Shown: positions 19,072 through 28,363, counted from the first letter of the stretch. The stretch is 64,000 nucleotides of DNA from Actinomycetota bacterium (GCA_014381745.1 JACNLA010000018.1:1-64000); one strand, 5' to 3'. Made by a program: numbers and translations. Notes: generated from the sequence alone by a model not told the origin.

Positions 19072-19095
19072 CCTTCCATCCGGCTGGAAGGTCAG
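19072..19095 (-). promoter_or_regulatory. Second MerR-type operator dyad, upstream of the regulator
   Basis: CCTTCCA-N6-TGGAAGG, a perfect dyad, followed outward by CTGACC on the minus strand in the same register as TTGACA at the copA promoter. I do not see a matching -10 box at 19-20 bp, so it may be an autoregulatory operator rather than a full MerR promoter. Confidence 0.6.
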
Positions 19096-19105
19096 TGGAC
19101 TCGGG

Positions 19106-20164
19106 TCACCTGATCGACGGCAGGTCCAGGAAGAGCGCCTGAAGCATGAGTGCCTCATTCGGATTCCGACGCAACTCCCCGGTCGCCTCCGTGATCCGTA
19201 CGGTTGCCCCCAGGCCCACATCGCTGCCTCCGTCGGTGACCCAGTCCAGATAACGGCGGCTGAGGGTCGCCAGACCGAACCTGAGCTCATCGTCGCGCAA
19301 CCTCCTGACCTCGCGGCGCTGGCGCTCAACCAGGTCACGCCGCCCCGAACCCCTCACCCCGAGGTTCTTCTCGCGCTCGTCCAGATCCTCCAACTCGGTC
19401 TTGTGGCGGTCCGAAAGCGGCGCCTGCGAGCCGTTGATCATCTCCTCAAGCTCGGCCACAAGCACCGCAACCGCAGCCCCGGTTCCATCAAGGCGATCCG
19501 GAACCGAATGCCAGGCGTCGCGACGCCCCATAAAAGCCGGGTCGACCGCCAGGAGACGCGCCCGGTCCAGCCTCCCACCGGCAGCCCCGGCGATAGCAGG
19601 GGCAAGCTCCTCGCTGACCGAGTCGGCGATCAGGGCCATGATCACCACATCGTCAGTCAGGGGCGGAAAGTCAACCCGCACACAGCGGGAAGCAACCGTG
19701 ACGTGCGCCTCAGACACCTCCTCAGCCAACAAGATGAAGACCGTGGAGGCAGGTGGCTCCTCGATGGTCTTGAGCAGGCCAGCGGCAGCTTCGGGTTCAG
19801 CTGTCTCAAAGCGGTCAACCACCACCACCTTGCGAGAGGCCTCCACCGGCGACCTCGAACCCTCCCTAATTATGGCTGCGGTCTCGGCAACAAGCAGCGC
19901 CCTGCCCTCAGGTTGGATGAGGACCAGATCGGGATGTCGACCCTCAGATGCCAGACGCCTGTGCCGATCATCTCCCCCTCCGCCGGAATCGTCCGGACTC
20001 TGTGCAAACAACGACCCGGCAAACGCCCTGGCCGCCTCCATGCGGCCAGTACCGGGAGAACCCACGAACATGTAGGCGTGAACCGGAGAGTCAGCAGCCG
20101 CCCGAAGCAGGGCCACCGCAGCCGGTTGCCCGACCACGGTCTCCCAGAGTTCGTCACCGTTCAC
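19106..20164 (-). CDS. holB: DNA polymerase III delta' subunit
   Basis: A 352-residue clamp-loader subunit. It begins ELWETVVGQPAAVALLRAA, then a modified P-loop GSPGTGRMEAA in which the Walker Lys is Arg, as is usual for non-ATPase delta'. VVVVDRFETAEPEAAAGLLKTIEEPP is the AAA+ core, and ASRCVRVDFPPLT corresponds to the SRC motif. The canonical Zn-binding Cys cluster is not obvious. It overlaps tmk by four bases (ATGA), the tmk-holB arrangement common in Gram-positive bacteria. Confidence 0.9.
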   Translation of the reverse strand: MNGDELWETVVGQPAAVALLRAAADSPVHAYMFVGSPGTGRMEAARAFAGSLFAQSPDDSGGGGDDRHRRLASEGRHPDLVLIQPEGRALLVAETAAIIREGSRSPVEASRKVVVVDRFETAEPEAAAGLLKTIEEPPASTVFILLAEEVSEAHVTVASRCVRVDFPPLTDDVVIMALIADSVSEELAPAIAGAAGGRLDRARLLAVDPAFMGRRDAWHSVPDRLDGTGAAVAVLVAELEEMINGSQAPLSDRHKTELEDLDEREKNLGVRGSGRRDLVERQRREVRRLRDDELRFGLATLSRRYLDWVTDGGSDVGLGATVRITEATGELRRNPNEALMLQALFLDLPSIR

Positions 20165-20766
20165 GTCGACGAAAAGTGCCCGGCAACAGCAACGGCAACC
20201 CGATCCGCCACCTCCTCAACCGAACCATTGCCATCCACCACGAGCCAACGCTCCGGCTCGGACCGAGCCATCGCCCTGTAGGCATCCACAACCCGGTGCC
20301 TGAAATCGTCGCCAGCCTGCTCAATACGATCCAGGGCCCCGCCGAGACGGCTCCTCGCGGTCTCGTCGTCGACATCGATCACCACCACGAGGTCGGCGAC
20401 CAAACCATCGGTGGCAAAGGCCGAAACCGCCGCAACCTCCTCTGCGCCGAGACCACGACCATGGCCCTGATAGGCGACGGAGGACTCGATGAACCGATCG
20501 GTGACTACATCCCGGCCGGACTCGAGAGCGGGCCTCACCACCTCGGCCACGTGCTGGGCCCTCGCTGCCGCTATCAGGAGTGCCTCGGCGCGATCAACCG
20601 GGCCAACACCATCAGGGTCCAGAACCATTGACCTGATCGCCTCACCCAGCGGCGTACCGCCGGGCTCACGGGTCAGGACAGCACCGAGACGATCCGCCAG
20701 CAGGCGGGCCTGAGTGGACTTACCGGAGCCATCAGCACCCTCAACTGCAATAAGCCGCCCCGTCAT
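20161..20766 (-). CDS. tmk: Thymidylate kinase
   Basis: About 201 residues that phosphorylate dTMP to dTDP. It has P-loop EGADGSGKSTQ near residue 9, TREPGGTPLGE, the DR(F/Y) motif in VVTDRFIESSVAYQG, and a LID region with arginines. The frame is open for 60 more codons upstream, but that extension lies inside the MFS gene. The ATG at 20766 overlaps the MFS stop (ATGA) and immediately precedes the P-loop strand. Confidence 0.95.
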   Translation of the reverse strand: MTGRLIAVEGADGSGKSTQARLLADRLGAVLTREPGGTPLGEAIRSMVLDPDGVGPVDRAEALLIAAARAQHVAEVVRPALESGRDVVTDRFIESSVAYQGHGRGLGAEEVAAVSAFATDGLVADLVVVIDVDDETARSRLGGALDRIEQAGDDFRHRVVDAYRAMARSEPERWLVVDGNGSVEEVADRVAVAVAGHFSST

Positions 20767-22259
20767 CGCCCATCCTCTCCATCGGAGCCACCCGCAGCAG
20801 CGGCAGCAATGCCTGAGATGCCAGAACGGAGGGAAGCCACCGAGACCGCACCCGAGGCCAAAATGATGAGAGCAGCAAGCCACAGGGTCAACCGGACACC
20901 AGGTACGTCGATACCGAACCCGAAGAGGTCGATGTGCCGGTCCCACAAGACGCTGGACAACCGGTCCAGGAGGTCCTCAATCAGCGGACCCACTACAAGG
21001 GCGAGCAGCACGCAGGCTCGAACCAGCAGGTAGAGCGTTGAGAAGATGCGCCCGCGTAGATGGTCCTCGACGTTCTCATGGAGGAGCGTGAAGCCCAGCA
21101 CGTACACGGCCCCTGCACAGACACCGATGCCGAACACCATAGAGATCGATATATGGACCTGACCGATGGATGCCGCCGCTGCCAGAAAGCCACCTGCACC
21201 AAACAGCGCCCAGGTGAACAGGCGGGGCCTGTCGACACGTCGCTGCAACCAAGAGAGAAGCATCACCCCCGCAGCGACACCGACGCCGAGAGCTGAGATC
21301 AACACGCCGAGGCCCGACTTGCCTGCGCCCAGAACCTCGTCGGCGTAGATGGCCCCCAGCGGAACCAGCATCCCGCCGCCGATGAGGCCCGTGGCGAGGC
21401 CCATGTTCACGGTACGGACCACCGGGTTGATGAAGATGAACTGCCAGCCCTCGCGCAACTCGGCGATCGGATCCGCAAGCTTCGCCTTGCGCAACTTCGC
21501 CGCGTCCCTCTCGGACTTCGGGCGCCGCGGCAACGCCAGAGTCCAGATCAGGTATCCCGCAACGGCGAACGAGAGGGCGTTGAAGTAGAACGCCAGACCC
21601 ATGTCGTCGAGCCTCAGGTTGTCAGCCCATGCAGAGCTGAACAGGGCGCTCGAGAGCCGCCCGAACAGGGCCATCAGGGCCGCCCCCACCGGGAACGTCC
21701 CGTAGGCGGCAACCAGGGAGAGCGAGTTGGCGCGCGCCAGCTGCTCGGCCGGAACAAGGTTGGGAACCGACGCCTCCTTGGCCGGCGACCAGAGCATCGT
21801 GAGCGCCTCGAGCACGAGGGATGCGAGGAACAGGCCCCACAACTCCTCAACGAACGGAAGGCTCAACATCACCAGTGCCCGACCGACGTCGCAGGTGACC
21901 ATGACCCGTTTGCGGTCCCACCGATCCACGAGCACGCCGGCGATGGGCCCGAAAAAGAAGCCCGGCACAATCCGTGCAGCCAGAACCAGGCTCAGGGCCG
22001 CACCCTCGGACCCTGTTCCGAGGCGGATAGCCAGGATGCTTATGGCCAGGAGCCCAAGCCAGTCACCGGTTGCGGACACCACCTGGGCGAACCAGAGTCG
22101 AGCGAACTCCGGCGATCCGAACATACGAATATGCAGGTCAGGCCTGTCCGCATCAGGAGCCGGCCAGTCCTCGTCCAGATGCAGGAGGCTTACGAACTCG
22201 TCACCCGGCTTCGGTTCGTCCCCCGGGTGCTGCGATTCGCCGCCCGTCGCTTCGGTCAC
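20763..22259 (-). CDS. MFS transporter, EntS/MFS_3-like
   Basis: A 498-residue protein with a hydrophilic N-terminus of about 45 residues and about 12 membrane spans. The loop GVLVDRWDRKRVM fits the MFS motif A, and SPAKEASVPNLVPAEQLARANS is typical of the MFS_3/EntS group. The transported compound is unknown. A TAGAGT box (22271-22266) lies six bases before the GTG start without a Shine-Dalgarno. It heads the MFS-tmk-holB unit, whose genes overlap by ATGA. Confidence 0.85.
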   Translation of the reverse strand: MTEATGGESQHPGDEPKPGDEFVSLLHLDEDWPAPDADRPDLHIRMFGSPEFARLWFAQVVSATGDWLGLLAISILAIRLGTGSEGAALSLVLAARIVPGFFFGPIAGVLVDRWDRKRVMVTCDVGRALVMLSLPFVEELWGLFLASLVLEALTMLWSPAKEASVPNLVPAEQLARANSLSLVAAYGTFPVGAALMALFGRLSSALFSSAWADNLRLDDMGLAFYFNALSFAVAGYLIWTLALPRRPKSERDAAKLRKAKLADPIAELREGWQFIFINPVVRTVNMGLATGLIGGGMLVPLGAIYADEVLGAGKSGLGVLISALGVGVAAGVMLLSWLQRRVDRPRLFTWALFGAGGFLAAAASIGQVHISISMVFGIGVCAGAVYVLGFTLLHENVEDHLRGRIFSTLYLLVRACVLLALVVGPLIEDLLDRLSSVLWDRHIDLFGFGIDVPGVRLTLWLAALIILASGAVSVASLRSGISGIAAAAAGGSDGEDGR

Positions 22260-22312
22260 CCTCCCACTCTAGGAGTGCAGATGGGCACCAACCCGGTCAC
22301 CGGACGGATCGC

Positions 22313-25300
22313 CTACTTCCTCCGCGACGAACGCTTCTTCTTCGCGGCCGGACCCTTGGCGCGTCGCTCAGCCAGGAGTTCAGCAGCACGCTCGTCGGTC
22401 AGCTCCTCGACCGCGTCTCCACGCCCCAGAGAGGCGTTGTACTCGCCGTCGGTCACATACGGACCCCAGTTGCCGTCCTTCAAGATGATGGTCCTACCGC
22501 TCTCAGGGTCCACCCCAAGTTCACGTAGTGGCGGTTTCGCGGCTGCCCTGCCCCGTCGCTTGGGCTGGGCCAACAGGGTCAGGCACTCATCAAGGGTGAT
22601 GGTCAGCAACTGCTCCTCGTTGGTGAGGCTCCGGCTGTCGCTGCCCTTCTTCAGATAGGGGCCGAAGCGGCCGTTCTGGACGGTTATCTCGACACCGTCA
22701 GCGGGATCAACTCCGACCGTCCTCGGCAGGCTGAGAAGGTCAAGGGCGTCCTCAAGCGTGATCCGCTCGAGGGTCATGGTCTCAAACAGCGAAGCGGTCT
22801 TCGGTCTGGGCCGCTCATCGACCGCCGTCAGCTCGTCGATCTGTCCCAGCATCCCCTCGAGATCGTCGAAACCGGCAACGGCGGACACCAGGTTCTCGAG
22901 GTTCTGTACACGCTCCGATTCATCTTCACCGGCGGCCCTCAACTCCTTGAGGTAGCCAGAATCATCGAGTGCGGCCCGCAGCACGGTCGCTGGTTGGTCA
23001 GAGCCCTGAGCAGCGAGCGACCGCCGCATCTTCAGGAAGGACCGGACTCCAGCCAACGGCTTTCCGGTCACACCCGCTTCGTCAGCACGGGCAAGGGCAT
23101 CCACGAACCCGATCTCCTCACGCTCAGCCAACTCCTTGACCCGGTCGAGGGCACCCTTGCCGATTCCTCTCCGCGGTACGTTCACCACCCTCAATACCTC
23201 AGCCTCGTCGCCGGACCCGGCGGCAAGGCGCAGATACGCGAGGGCCACCTTCATCTCCTTGCGGCGCAGCGGCAGTGCCATGAGGGCGGCCATTTCGTCA
23301 GTCAACTTGATCCGCTCGGGAGGCCTACCAAGGGAGACATATGGTCCGAAACGACCCGACCTGGCGATGACCGGCAACTGGGTCCCAGGATCGTCTCCGA
23401 GAACCCTCTCAGCCGGTATGTCTATGAACCCAAGGGCCCGTTCCACGGTCAACTCGTCAGGCGCCAGGTCATCGGGGATCGAGGCGGTCTTCTCTCCAAT
23501 CTGGACATAGGGGCCGAACTTGCCGAACCGTGCCACGACCTCCTCACCATCAGAGGTAACACCGAGAGAAATCGTGCTGACGGCCCGGGCATCAATGTCG
23601 CCGAGACGTTCCGTCACCTTCTCAAGCAGGCCGATGTCGTCGTCTGACCCGAAGTAGAAGCTCCGCAACCACGGAACCTTCTCGGCTGTTCCAGCGGCAA
23701 TGCCATCAAGGTCCGATTCCATCGAAGCGGTGAAGTCGTAGTCGACCAACCGGGGGAAGTGGGATTCCAGCAACGTGGTCACGGCAAAGGCACTCAGCGT
23801 CGGAACCAGCGCTGAACCCTTCTTCCACACATAGTCGCGCCCCTGAATGGTCTCCATAATCGATGCGTACGTGGATGGCCTGCCCACCCCCAGCTCCTCG
23901 AGACGCTTTACCAGCGAGGCTTCGGTGAATCGTGACGGGGGCTGCGTCGTGTGGCCCTCGGGTGTCACCTCGACGACCGCCACAGGGTCACCGACCGCCA
24001 CGGGGGGAAGCAGCCCTTCATCGGCATCAGGGTCGGCGTCCCTGTCATCGACCTCCTCGACATAGACGCGTCGAAAACCCTGATGGGTGATAACGGTCCC
24101 ACTCGATGCAAACGTGACCTCCCTTGAAACCCCGGCTCCATCAGAGATCCCGGTGATACGGATCTGGACGGTCTCGCCGACGGCATCGTTCATCTGGGAG
24201 GCCACGGTTCGTTGCCAGATCATCTCGTAGGCCCGGGCCTCAGATCGCGGCAACTCCCCAGCCACCTCATCTGGATGCCTGAAGCTGTCCCCTGCAGGAC
24301 GGATCGCCTCGTGGGCCTCCTGAGCGTTACGCACCTTCTTGCTGAAGGTGCGGGGGGCATCGGGCAGGTAGTCGTCGCCGAACTGCTTCCTGACCTCGGC
24401 ACGGGCAGCCCTAACAGCCGTATCCGACAGGGTCGTGCTGTCGGTCCGCATGTAGGTGATGTACCCCTTCTGGTACAGGCCCTGAGCGGCGTGCATCGCC
24501 ATCGAGGCCGACATCTTCAGACGCCGCCCGGCCTCCTGCTGGTAGGTAGACGTGATGAACGGCGCTGCGGGTCGGCGCCGGTAGGGCTTGGCCTCGACGG
24601 ACCTGACCTCTAGAGACCGGTCCAGCAGTCCCGATGCCAGGCTGTTCGCCGCGTCCTCGTCGAGAACGATCGCTCCCTCCCGTCCCAGTGTGCCGTCATC
24701 ATCAAAATCGCGGCCGGTGGCGACGCGGGAGCCGTCCACCTCAATAAGCGACGAGGCGAACGTCTCAGAGTCATCGGTTGACATCCGACCCTTCAGATCC
24801 CAGTAACCGGCAGCCAGGAAGGCCATGCGTTCACGCTCACGCTCGACGACGATCCGCGTGGCGACGCTCTGCACCCGGCCCGCCGAGAGGCCCTTGGAGA
24901 TCATCTTCCAGAGCACCGGCGACAACTCGTAGCCGTAGAGGCGATCCAAAATCCTGCGGGTCTCCTGGGCGTCGACAAGACCCTCATCAATGTCTCGGGT
25001 CTGCCCGAGAGCATCGGTTATCGCCCTGCTGGTGATCTCATGGAAGACCATCCGATGAACCGGGACCTTGGGCTTCAGGACCTCGAGCAGGTGCCAGGCG
25101 ATCGCCTCGCCCTCACGGTCCTCATCTGTCGCCAGATAGAGCTGGTCCGCGCCCTTCAACAACGTCTTCAGCCTGCCGATCTGGTCCTTCTTGTCCCTGG
25201 ACACGATGTAGAGGGGCTCAAAGTCGTTCTCGACGTCGATTCCAAGCTTCGCCCACTTCTTGTCACGGTGGCCGGCGGGGATATCGGCGGCCCGCATGGG

Positions 25301-25411
25301 CAGGTCCCGGACATGGCCGATCGACGACTCAACCCTGAAACCCTCGCCCAGGTAACCGGCGATGGTCTTTGCCTTAGCGGGTGATTCGACAATCACCAGC
25401 GAGTAGGACAT
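22313..25411 (-). CDS. topA: DNA topoisomerase I with an inserted helicase-like segment
   Basis: A 1032-residue type IA topoisomerase. The Toprim domain covers roughly 1-140 (LVIVESPAKAKTI, ATDEDREGEAIAWHL). The cleavage domain follows, with GYITYMRTDST giving active-site Tyr320. C-terminal repeats carry FGPYV near 633, 689 and 918 and NWGPYV near 982. A basic tail ends it (KKKRSSRRK). Compared with actinobacterial TopA as I know it, about 170 residues (698-868) interrupt the C-terminal repeats between YVSLGRPPE and RPKTASLFETM. This piece resembles UvrD domain 2B. The gene is otherwise complete and in frame. Confidence 0.95.
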   Translation of the reverse strand: MSYSLVIVESPAKAKTIAGYLGEGFRVESSIGHVRDLPMRAADIPAGHRDKKWAKLGIDVENDFEPLYIVSRDKKDQIGRLKTLLKGADQLYLATDEDREGEAIAWHLLEVLKPKVPVHRMVFHEITSRAITDALGQTRDIDEGLVDAQETRRILDRLYGYELSPVLWKMISKGLSAGRVQSVATRIVVERERERMAFLAAGYWDLKGRMSTDDSETFASSLIEVDGSRVATGRDFDDDGTLGREGAIVLDEDAANSLASGLLDRSLEVRSVEAKPYRRRPAAPFITSTYQQEAGRRLKMSASMAMHAAQGLYQKGYITYMRTDSTTLSDTAVRAARAEVRKQFGDDYLPDAPRTFSKKVRNAQEAHEAIRPAGDSFRHPDEVAGELPRSEARAYEMIWQRTVASQMNDAVGETVQIRITGISDGAGVSREVTFASSGTVITHQGFRRVYVEEVDDRDADPDADEGLLPPVAVGDPVAVVEVTPEGHTTQPPSRFTEASLVKRLEELGVGRPSTYASIMETIQGRDYVWKKGSALVPTLSAFAVTTLLESHFPRLVDYDFTASMESDLDGIAAGTAEKVPWLRSFYFGSDDDIGLLEKVTERLGDIDARAVSTISLGVTSDGEEVVARFGKFGPYVQIGEKTASIPDDLAPDELTVERALGFIDIPAERVLGDDPGTQLPVIARSGRFGPYVSLGRPPERIKLTDEMAALMALPLRRKEMKVALAYLRLAAGSGDEAEVLRVVNVPRRGIGKGALDRVKELAEREEIGFVDALARADEAGVTGKPLAGVRSFLKMRRSLAAQGSDQPATVLRAALDDSGYLKELRAAGEDESERVQNLENLVSAVAGFDDLEGMLGQIDELTAVDERPRPKTASLFETMTLERITLEDALDLLSLPRTVGVDPADGVEITVQNGRFGPYLKKGSDSRSLTNEEQLLTITLDECLTLLAQPKRRGRAAAKPPLRELGVDPESGRTIILKDGNWGPYVTDGEYNASLGRGDAVEELTDERAAELLAERRAKGPAAKKKRSSRRK
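22817..23266 (-). other. UvrD/PcrA 2B-like domain inside topA
   Basis: These bases encode TopA residues 716-865. The order of motifs matches UvrD-family subdomain 2B: RRKEMKVALAYLRLAAG (UvrD has a similar RKEIKDALAYLRL), VVNVPRRGIGKGALDRV (UvrD NTPPRGIG), then FLKMRRSLA and LRAALDDSGYLKEL, and finally SERVQNLENLVSAVAGF (UvrD RIENLEELV). Helicase motifs I-III, V and VI are absent, so this is a binding or regulatory domain, not a helicase. The match is from memory of the family, not an alignment run. Confidence 0.75.
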
Positions 25412-25462
25412 CAGCAGCCTCGATCATCTCGGACATGTTCGACGGCGTGAACCCCGGGATGG

Positions 25463-26824
25463 CTAGTCGGAGCCTCCGCCTACCGGGGGTGAAACCGTCG
25501 ACCGGGCACCGTACAGGATTGCCGTGCCGATCAGGGCGGCAACCGCAGAAGCCACAAGGATCCCGATCTTGGCCTCGTCCTGAAGCGCCGGCGAGTCGAA
25601 GGCCAGGCCGGTGATGAACAGCGAGACCGTGAAGCCGATTCCCGCCATCGCCGAGATGCCTACAACGTGCCTGCTGGAAGCCCCCGCTGGGAGCGAGCAG
25701 AGGCCCAACCGCACGGCAACCAGGGTAAACGCTGACACGCCGACGAGCTTCCCGAACACGAGGCCAACTGCTACACCGATGCTGATTCCAGATGACATGG
25801 CAGCGGCGACCGAGTCACCGCTGATCTCAACTCCGGCATTTGCCAGGGCGAACAGCGGAAGGATGAAGAAACCGCTGACCGGGTGGAGCAGGTTCTCCAG
25901 CCGCTCCGTGACCGGCACGGTCTCGCTGAGGTGGAACTTAGCCAACTTGACGGTGGCGACGTCACCCTCGCCGGCGATGACCGGACCGACCGCCTCAGAG
26001 GCATGGTCGCCTTGCAAAAGGGGCACGGCCGGCGCCAGAAGACCCATGACCACGCCGGCAATCGTGGTGTGAACGCCCGACATGAACACCGAATACCAGA
26101 GAACGACCCCCAGAGCGACGTACAACGGTGCATATCTGATCCTGGCGCGGGCCATCGCAATCACACCGATGATGGCTATCCCACCAAGGAAGAGCCACCC
26201 GGGTTCGAGGCTTGACGTATAGAAGAGAGCTATAACCAAAATGGCGCCGATGTCATCGACGATGGCGAGGGTCAGGAGGAAGACCTTCAGGGGCGTCGAC
26301 ACACGGTTCCCGAGCAGCGAGACGACTCCGACCGCGAATGCAATGTCTGTGGCCATCGGAATACCCCACCCGGCCGATGCGTCACCCGAATCGGCAAAGG
26401 CCAGGTAGACGAGTGCGGGAACGATCATTCCGCCCAAAGCTGCCAATGCAGGTAACAGTGCCGCCCTGAAACGCCTCAACTCACCGGTTACGAGCTCTCG
26501 CTTGATCTCGAGGCCCACCACGAAGAAGAAGATGACCATCAGGACGTCGTTCACGAACTGGCCCAGGGTGAGAGGGTGACCGTTGTGTTCAAGAGCAATC
26601 AGATCACCCAGCCCCATCTTGACCTCGGTGTCCCACAGGGCGTGGTAGGACGTGGACCACGGTGAGTTGGCCCAGAAAAGGGCCACCATGGATGCCACAA
26701 TCAGCAAGATGCCACCGGCAGCCTCGATGCCGAGGAACCGCATCATCGGCCGTCCGACAGACCGCGCCAGTGGCCTGTCGCTCCCCAGCCAGGTGTGCTG
26801 GGTGTGTTGGTTGGAACCTGCCAT
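25463..26824 (-). CDS. nhaA: Na+/H+ antiporter NhaA
   Basis: A 453-residue antiporter that exports Na+ for protons. Hallmarks are FFFVVGLEIKREL, WGIPMATDIAFAVGV, and LAIVDDIGAILVIALFYT with the paired Asp that bind ion. About 12 membrane spans are visible. The N-terminus is somewhat extended relative to E. coli. It stands between topA and the RsbW/STAS pair. Confidence 0.95.
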   Translation of the reverse strand: MAGSNQHTQHTWLGSDRPLARSVGRPMMRFLGIEAAGGILLIVASMVALFWANSPWSTSYHALWDTEVKMGLGDLIALEHNGHPLTLGQFVNDVLMVIFFFVVGLEIKRELVTGELRRFRAALLPALAALGGMIVPALVYLAFADSGDASAGWGIPMATDIAFAVGVVSLLGNRVSTPLKVFLLTLAIVDDIGAILVIALFYTSSLEPGWLFLGGIAIIGVIAMARARIRYAPLYVALGVVLWYSVFMSGVHTTIAGVVMGLLAPAVPLLQGDHASEAVGPVIAGEGDVATVKLAKFHLSETVPVTERLENLLHPVSGFFILPLFALANAGVEISGDSVAAAMSSGISIGVAVGLVFGKLVGVSAFTLVAVRLGLCSLPAGASSRHVVGISAMAGIGFTVSLFITGLAFDSPALQDEAKIGILVASAVAALIGTAILYGARSTVSPPVGGGSD

Positions 26825-26937
26825 TGGTGACCACCGGGTCGGGAAAGGGGTTTCAGAGACAGTAGTGGTCGTCAGATGAGTTACAACCGTCCCGCTCCAG
26901 AAGGGGATTTATTACCCAGGTCCCGGGTATCCAGCAC

Positions 26938-27363
26938 CTATTTGCCGAAGTGGACGATCAGGCGTACAGCTGTTCCATCGGCACCGGACTCCACGATCGT
27001 CTCGTCGGTCAGATGGTGCATCAACGACACCCCCAGGCCGGACTCGTACCTGAGCCGCTCCGGCGAATCCACTCCCGGCAGAGACGGGAGGGAATCCGGG
27101 TCGAATCCGGAACCGCGGTCCGTCACCTCCACCTCGATCCACCTGTCGGAGAGGTCGCAACGGATGACGACACGATCCTCGACCTCGGACAGGCCATGGG
27201 CCTCCATGGCGTTGGCGACGGCCTCAGAGACGGCCAAACGCAGGTCGGCTACACGATCGGGGGTCAGGTCGGCTCCGGAACCGGCAGCCGCACCGACAAC
27301 GGACCGGACCATCTGAAGGTACTCGGGCAGCGCCGGTACCCGAAGTTCCACGATGCCCGTCAT
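26938..27363 (-). CDS. RsbW-like anti-sigma factor/serine kinase
   Basis: A 141-residue GHKL ATPase domain. The N box is LAVSEAVANAMEAHG and the G1 box is DRGSGFD, followed by GLGVSLMHHL as G2. This is the compact RsbW/SpoIIAB layout that binds a sigma factor and phosphorylates a STAS antagonist. Its ATG overlaps the stop of the STAS gene (ATGA), the classical antagonist-then-kinase order. No partner sigma gene is adjacent; one sigma-70 factor is encoded 6 kb away. Confidence 0.85.
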   Translation of the reverse strand: MTGIVELRVPALPEYLQMVRSVVGAAAGSGADLTPDRVADLRLAVSEAVANAMEAHGLSEVEDRVVIRCDLSDRWIEVEVTDRGSGFDPDSLPSLPGVDSPERLRYESGLGVSLMHHLTDETIVESGADGTAVRLIVHFGK

Positions 27364-27713
27364 GCTCGCACCCGAACGGGGGTAGCGACAGCGGAGTCGA
27401 CGTCGGCGTAGAACGAGAAGACACGATCCAGATCACACATCTCGAACACACGCAGGAGTCGCTGTTCGAAACAGACCAGCAGCAGATCGCCCCCATGGGC
27501 CCGCACCCGGCGCAGAGCACCAATAATCGCCCCCAGTCCCGCCGAGTCGATGAAATCCACGGATGAGAGGTCGACCACAAGATGGCTGTTGCCATCGGCC
27601 ACCTCGGCCACCACTGCCTGGTGCAGCCGGGGAGCACTTCCGAGGTCCAGCTCGCCGCTCATCGCCAACACGACCCACTGGTCCCTCACGGAACGGCGGA
27701 AATCGGAGAGCAA
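27360..27713 (-). CDS. STAS-domain anti-sigma factor antagonist
   Basis: A 117-residue STAS domain with SSVDFIDSAGLGAIIGAL, the Ser in DSAGL being the usual phosphorylation site. It is partner to the overlapping RsbW-like kinase. The TTG start is supported by AGGGAGG a few bases upstream. It follows the tadE gene by about 80 bases and may be the distal part of the pilus transcript. Confidence 0.86.
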   Translation of the reverse strand: MLSDFRRSVRDQWVVLAMSGELDLGSAPRLHQAVVAEVADGNSHLVVDLSSVDFIDSAGLGAIIGALRRVRAHGGDLLLVCFEQRLLRVFEMCDLDRVFSFYADVDSAVATPVRVRA

Positions 27714-27791
27714 CGGACCTCCCTGTCGTCATGTGGCCACCGTCCACGCTAGACGACGACGAGGGAAATCCATGGACTGGACCGTGCACGC

Positions 27792-28169
27792 TCAGCCGGC
27801 CTCACGCCGCATCGTGACGGTGGCGGAAAGGGTGACCTCAGGCAGCAACGGTCCCACCATCGGAACCTCGGTACGGGCAGTGTGCACGACCTTCACCGTT
27901 ACCTTGTCGCCGTCGACGGTCCTCGTGATCTGGCTGTCACGGGGAGACAAGCCACTTGAGCCGATAACGGCATCCTCGACCTGACGGGTGGAACCACCGG
28001 TGGCGGCTACCCGGACACCCTCGCGGGCCGCGTGCTGGACCAGCACGGCAGAGCGCACAACCAACCCGACCTGAATGAGGCCCAGAGCCAACACGACCAC
28101 AACGGGAAGAACCAGAGCCAACTCGACGGTGGCCTGACCGCTATCGGGGCTGCGGCTGTGGTCTCTCAC
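27792..28169 (-). CDS. tadE: TadE-like pseudopilin
   Basis: About 125 residues. After a short leader, the processing site is SGQATVELALVLPVV, with Gly before the cut and Glu at +5 of the hydrophobic helix, as in Tad pseudopilins. The rest is beta-rich (DGDKVTVKVVHTART). GTG at 28169 overlaps the flp stop as GTGA. It likely sits at the pilus base in the cell envelope. Confidence 0.82.
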   Translation of the reverse strand: MRDHSRSPDSGQATVELALVLPVVVVLALGLIQVGLVVRSAVLVQHAAREGVRVAATGGSTRQVEDAVIGSSGLSPRDSQITRTVDGDKVTVKVVHTARTEVPMVGPLLPEVTLSATVTMRREAG

Positions 28170-28363
28170 GCAACCTTGTCGATCAGGGAGTTGAGGACCT
28201 TGTCGAACAACCCGGTGATCTTGTCCGTGCCGGTTGCCCAGCTCGTCACGAGGATGGCAATGGTCGCCGCACCCAGGATCAACAGTACGTACTCGGCAGT
28301 TGTCTGACCCCTGTCGTCGAGGGTCAGCAGGTGAACATGGAATCGGATGAACAGACGCTGCAC
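28166..28363 (-). CDS. flp: Flp-family major pilin
   Basis: A 65-residue pilin precursor with processing site RGQTTAEYVLLILGAATIA: Gly, then Gln as mature first residue, with the Glu-Tyr pair typical of Flp pilins, and one hydrophobic helix. GGAGGT lies a few bases before the GTG start. The size after cleavage is about 45 residues, normal for Flp. It lies between tadC and tadE. Confidence 0.88.
   Translation of the reverse strand: MQRLFIRFHVHLLTLDDRGQTTAEYVLLILGAATIAILVTSWATGTDKITGLFDKVLNSLIDKVA

Noticed and set aside
22313-25411. TopA insertion as a frameshift or assembly join
   Set aside because: The reading frame is continuous, flanks match TopA on both sides, and codon use is unchanged.
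26910-26932. Terminator after the RsbW-like gene
   Set aside because: Only a 5-bp TACCC/GGGTA stem; too weak to call.
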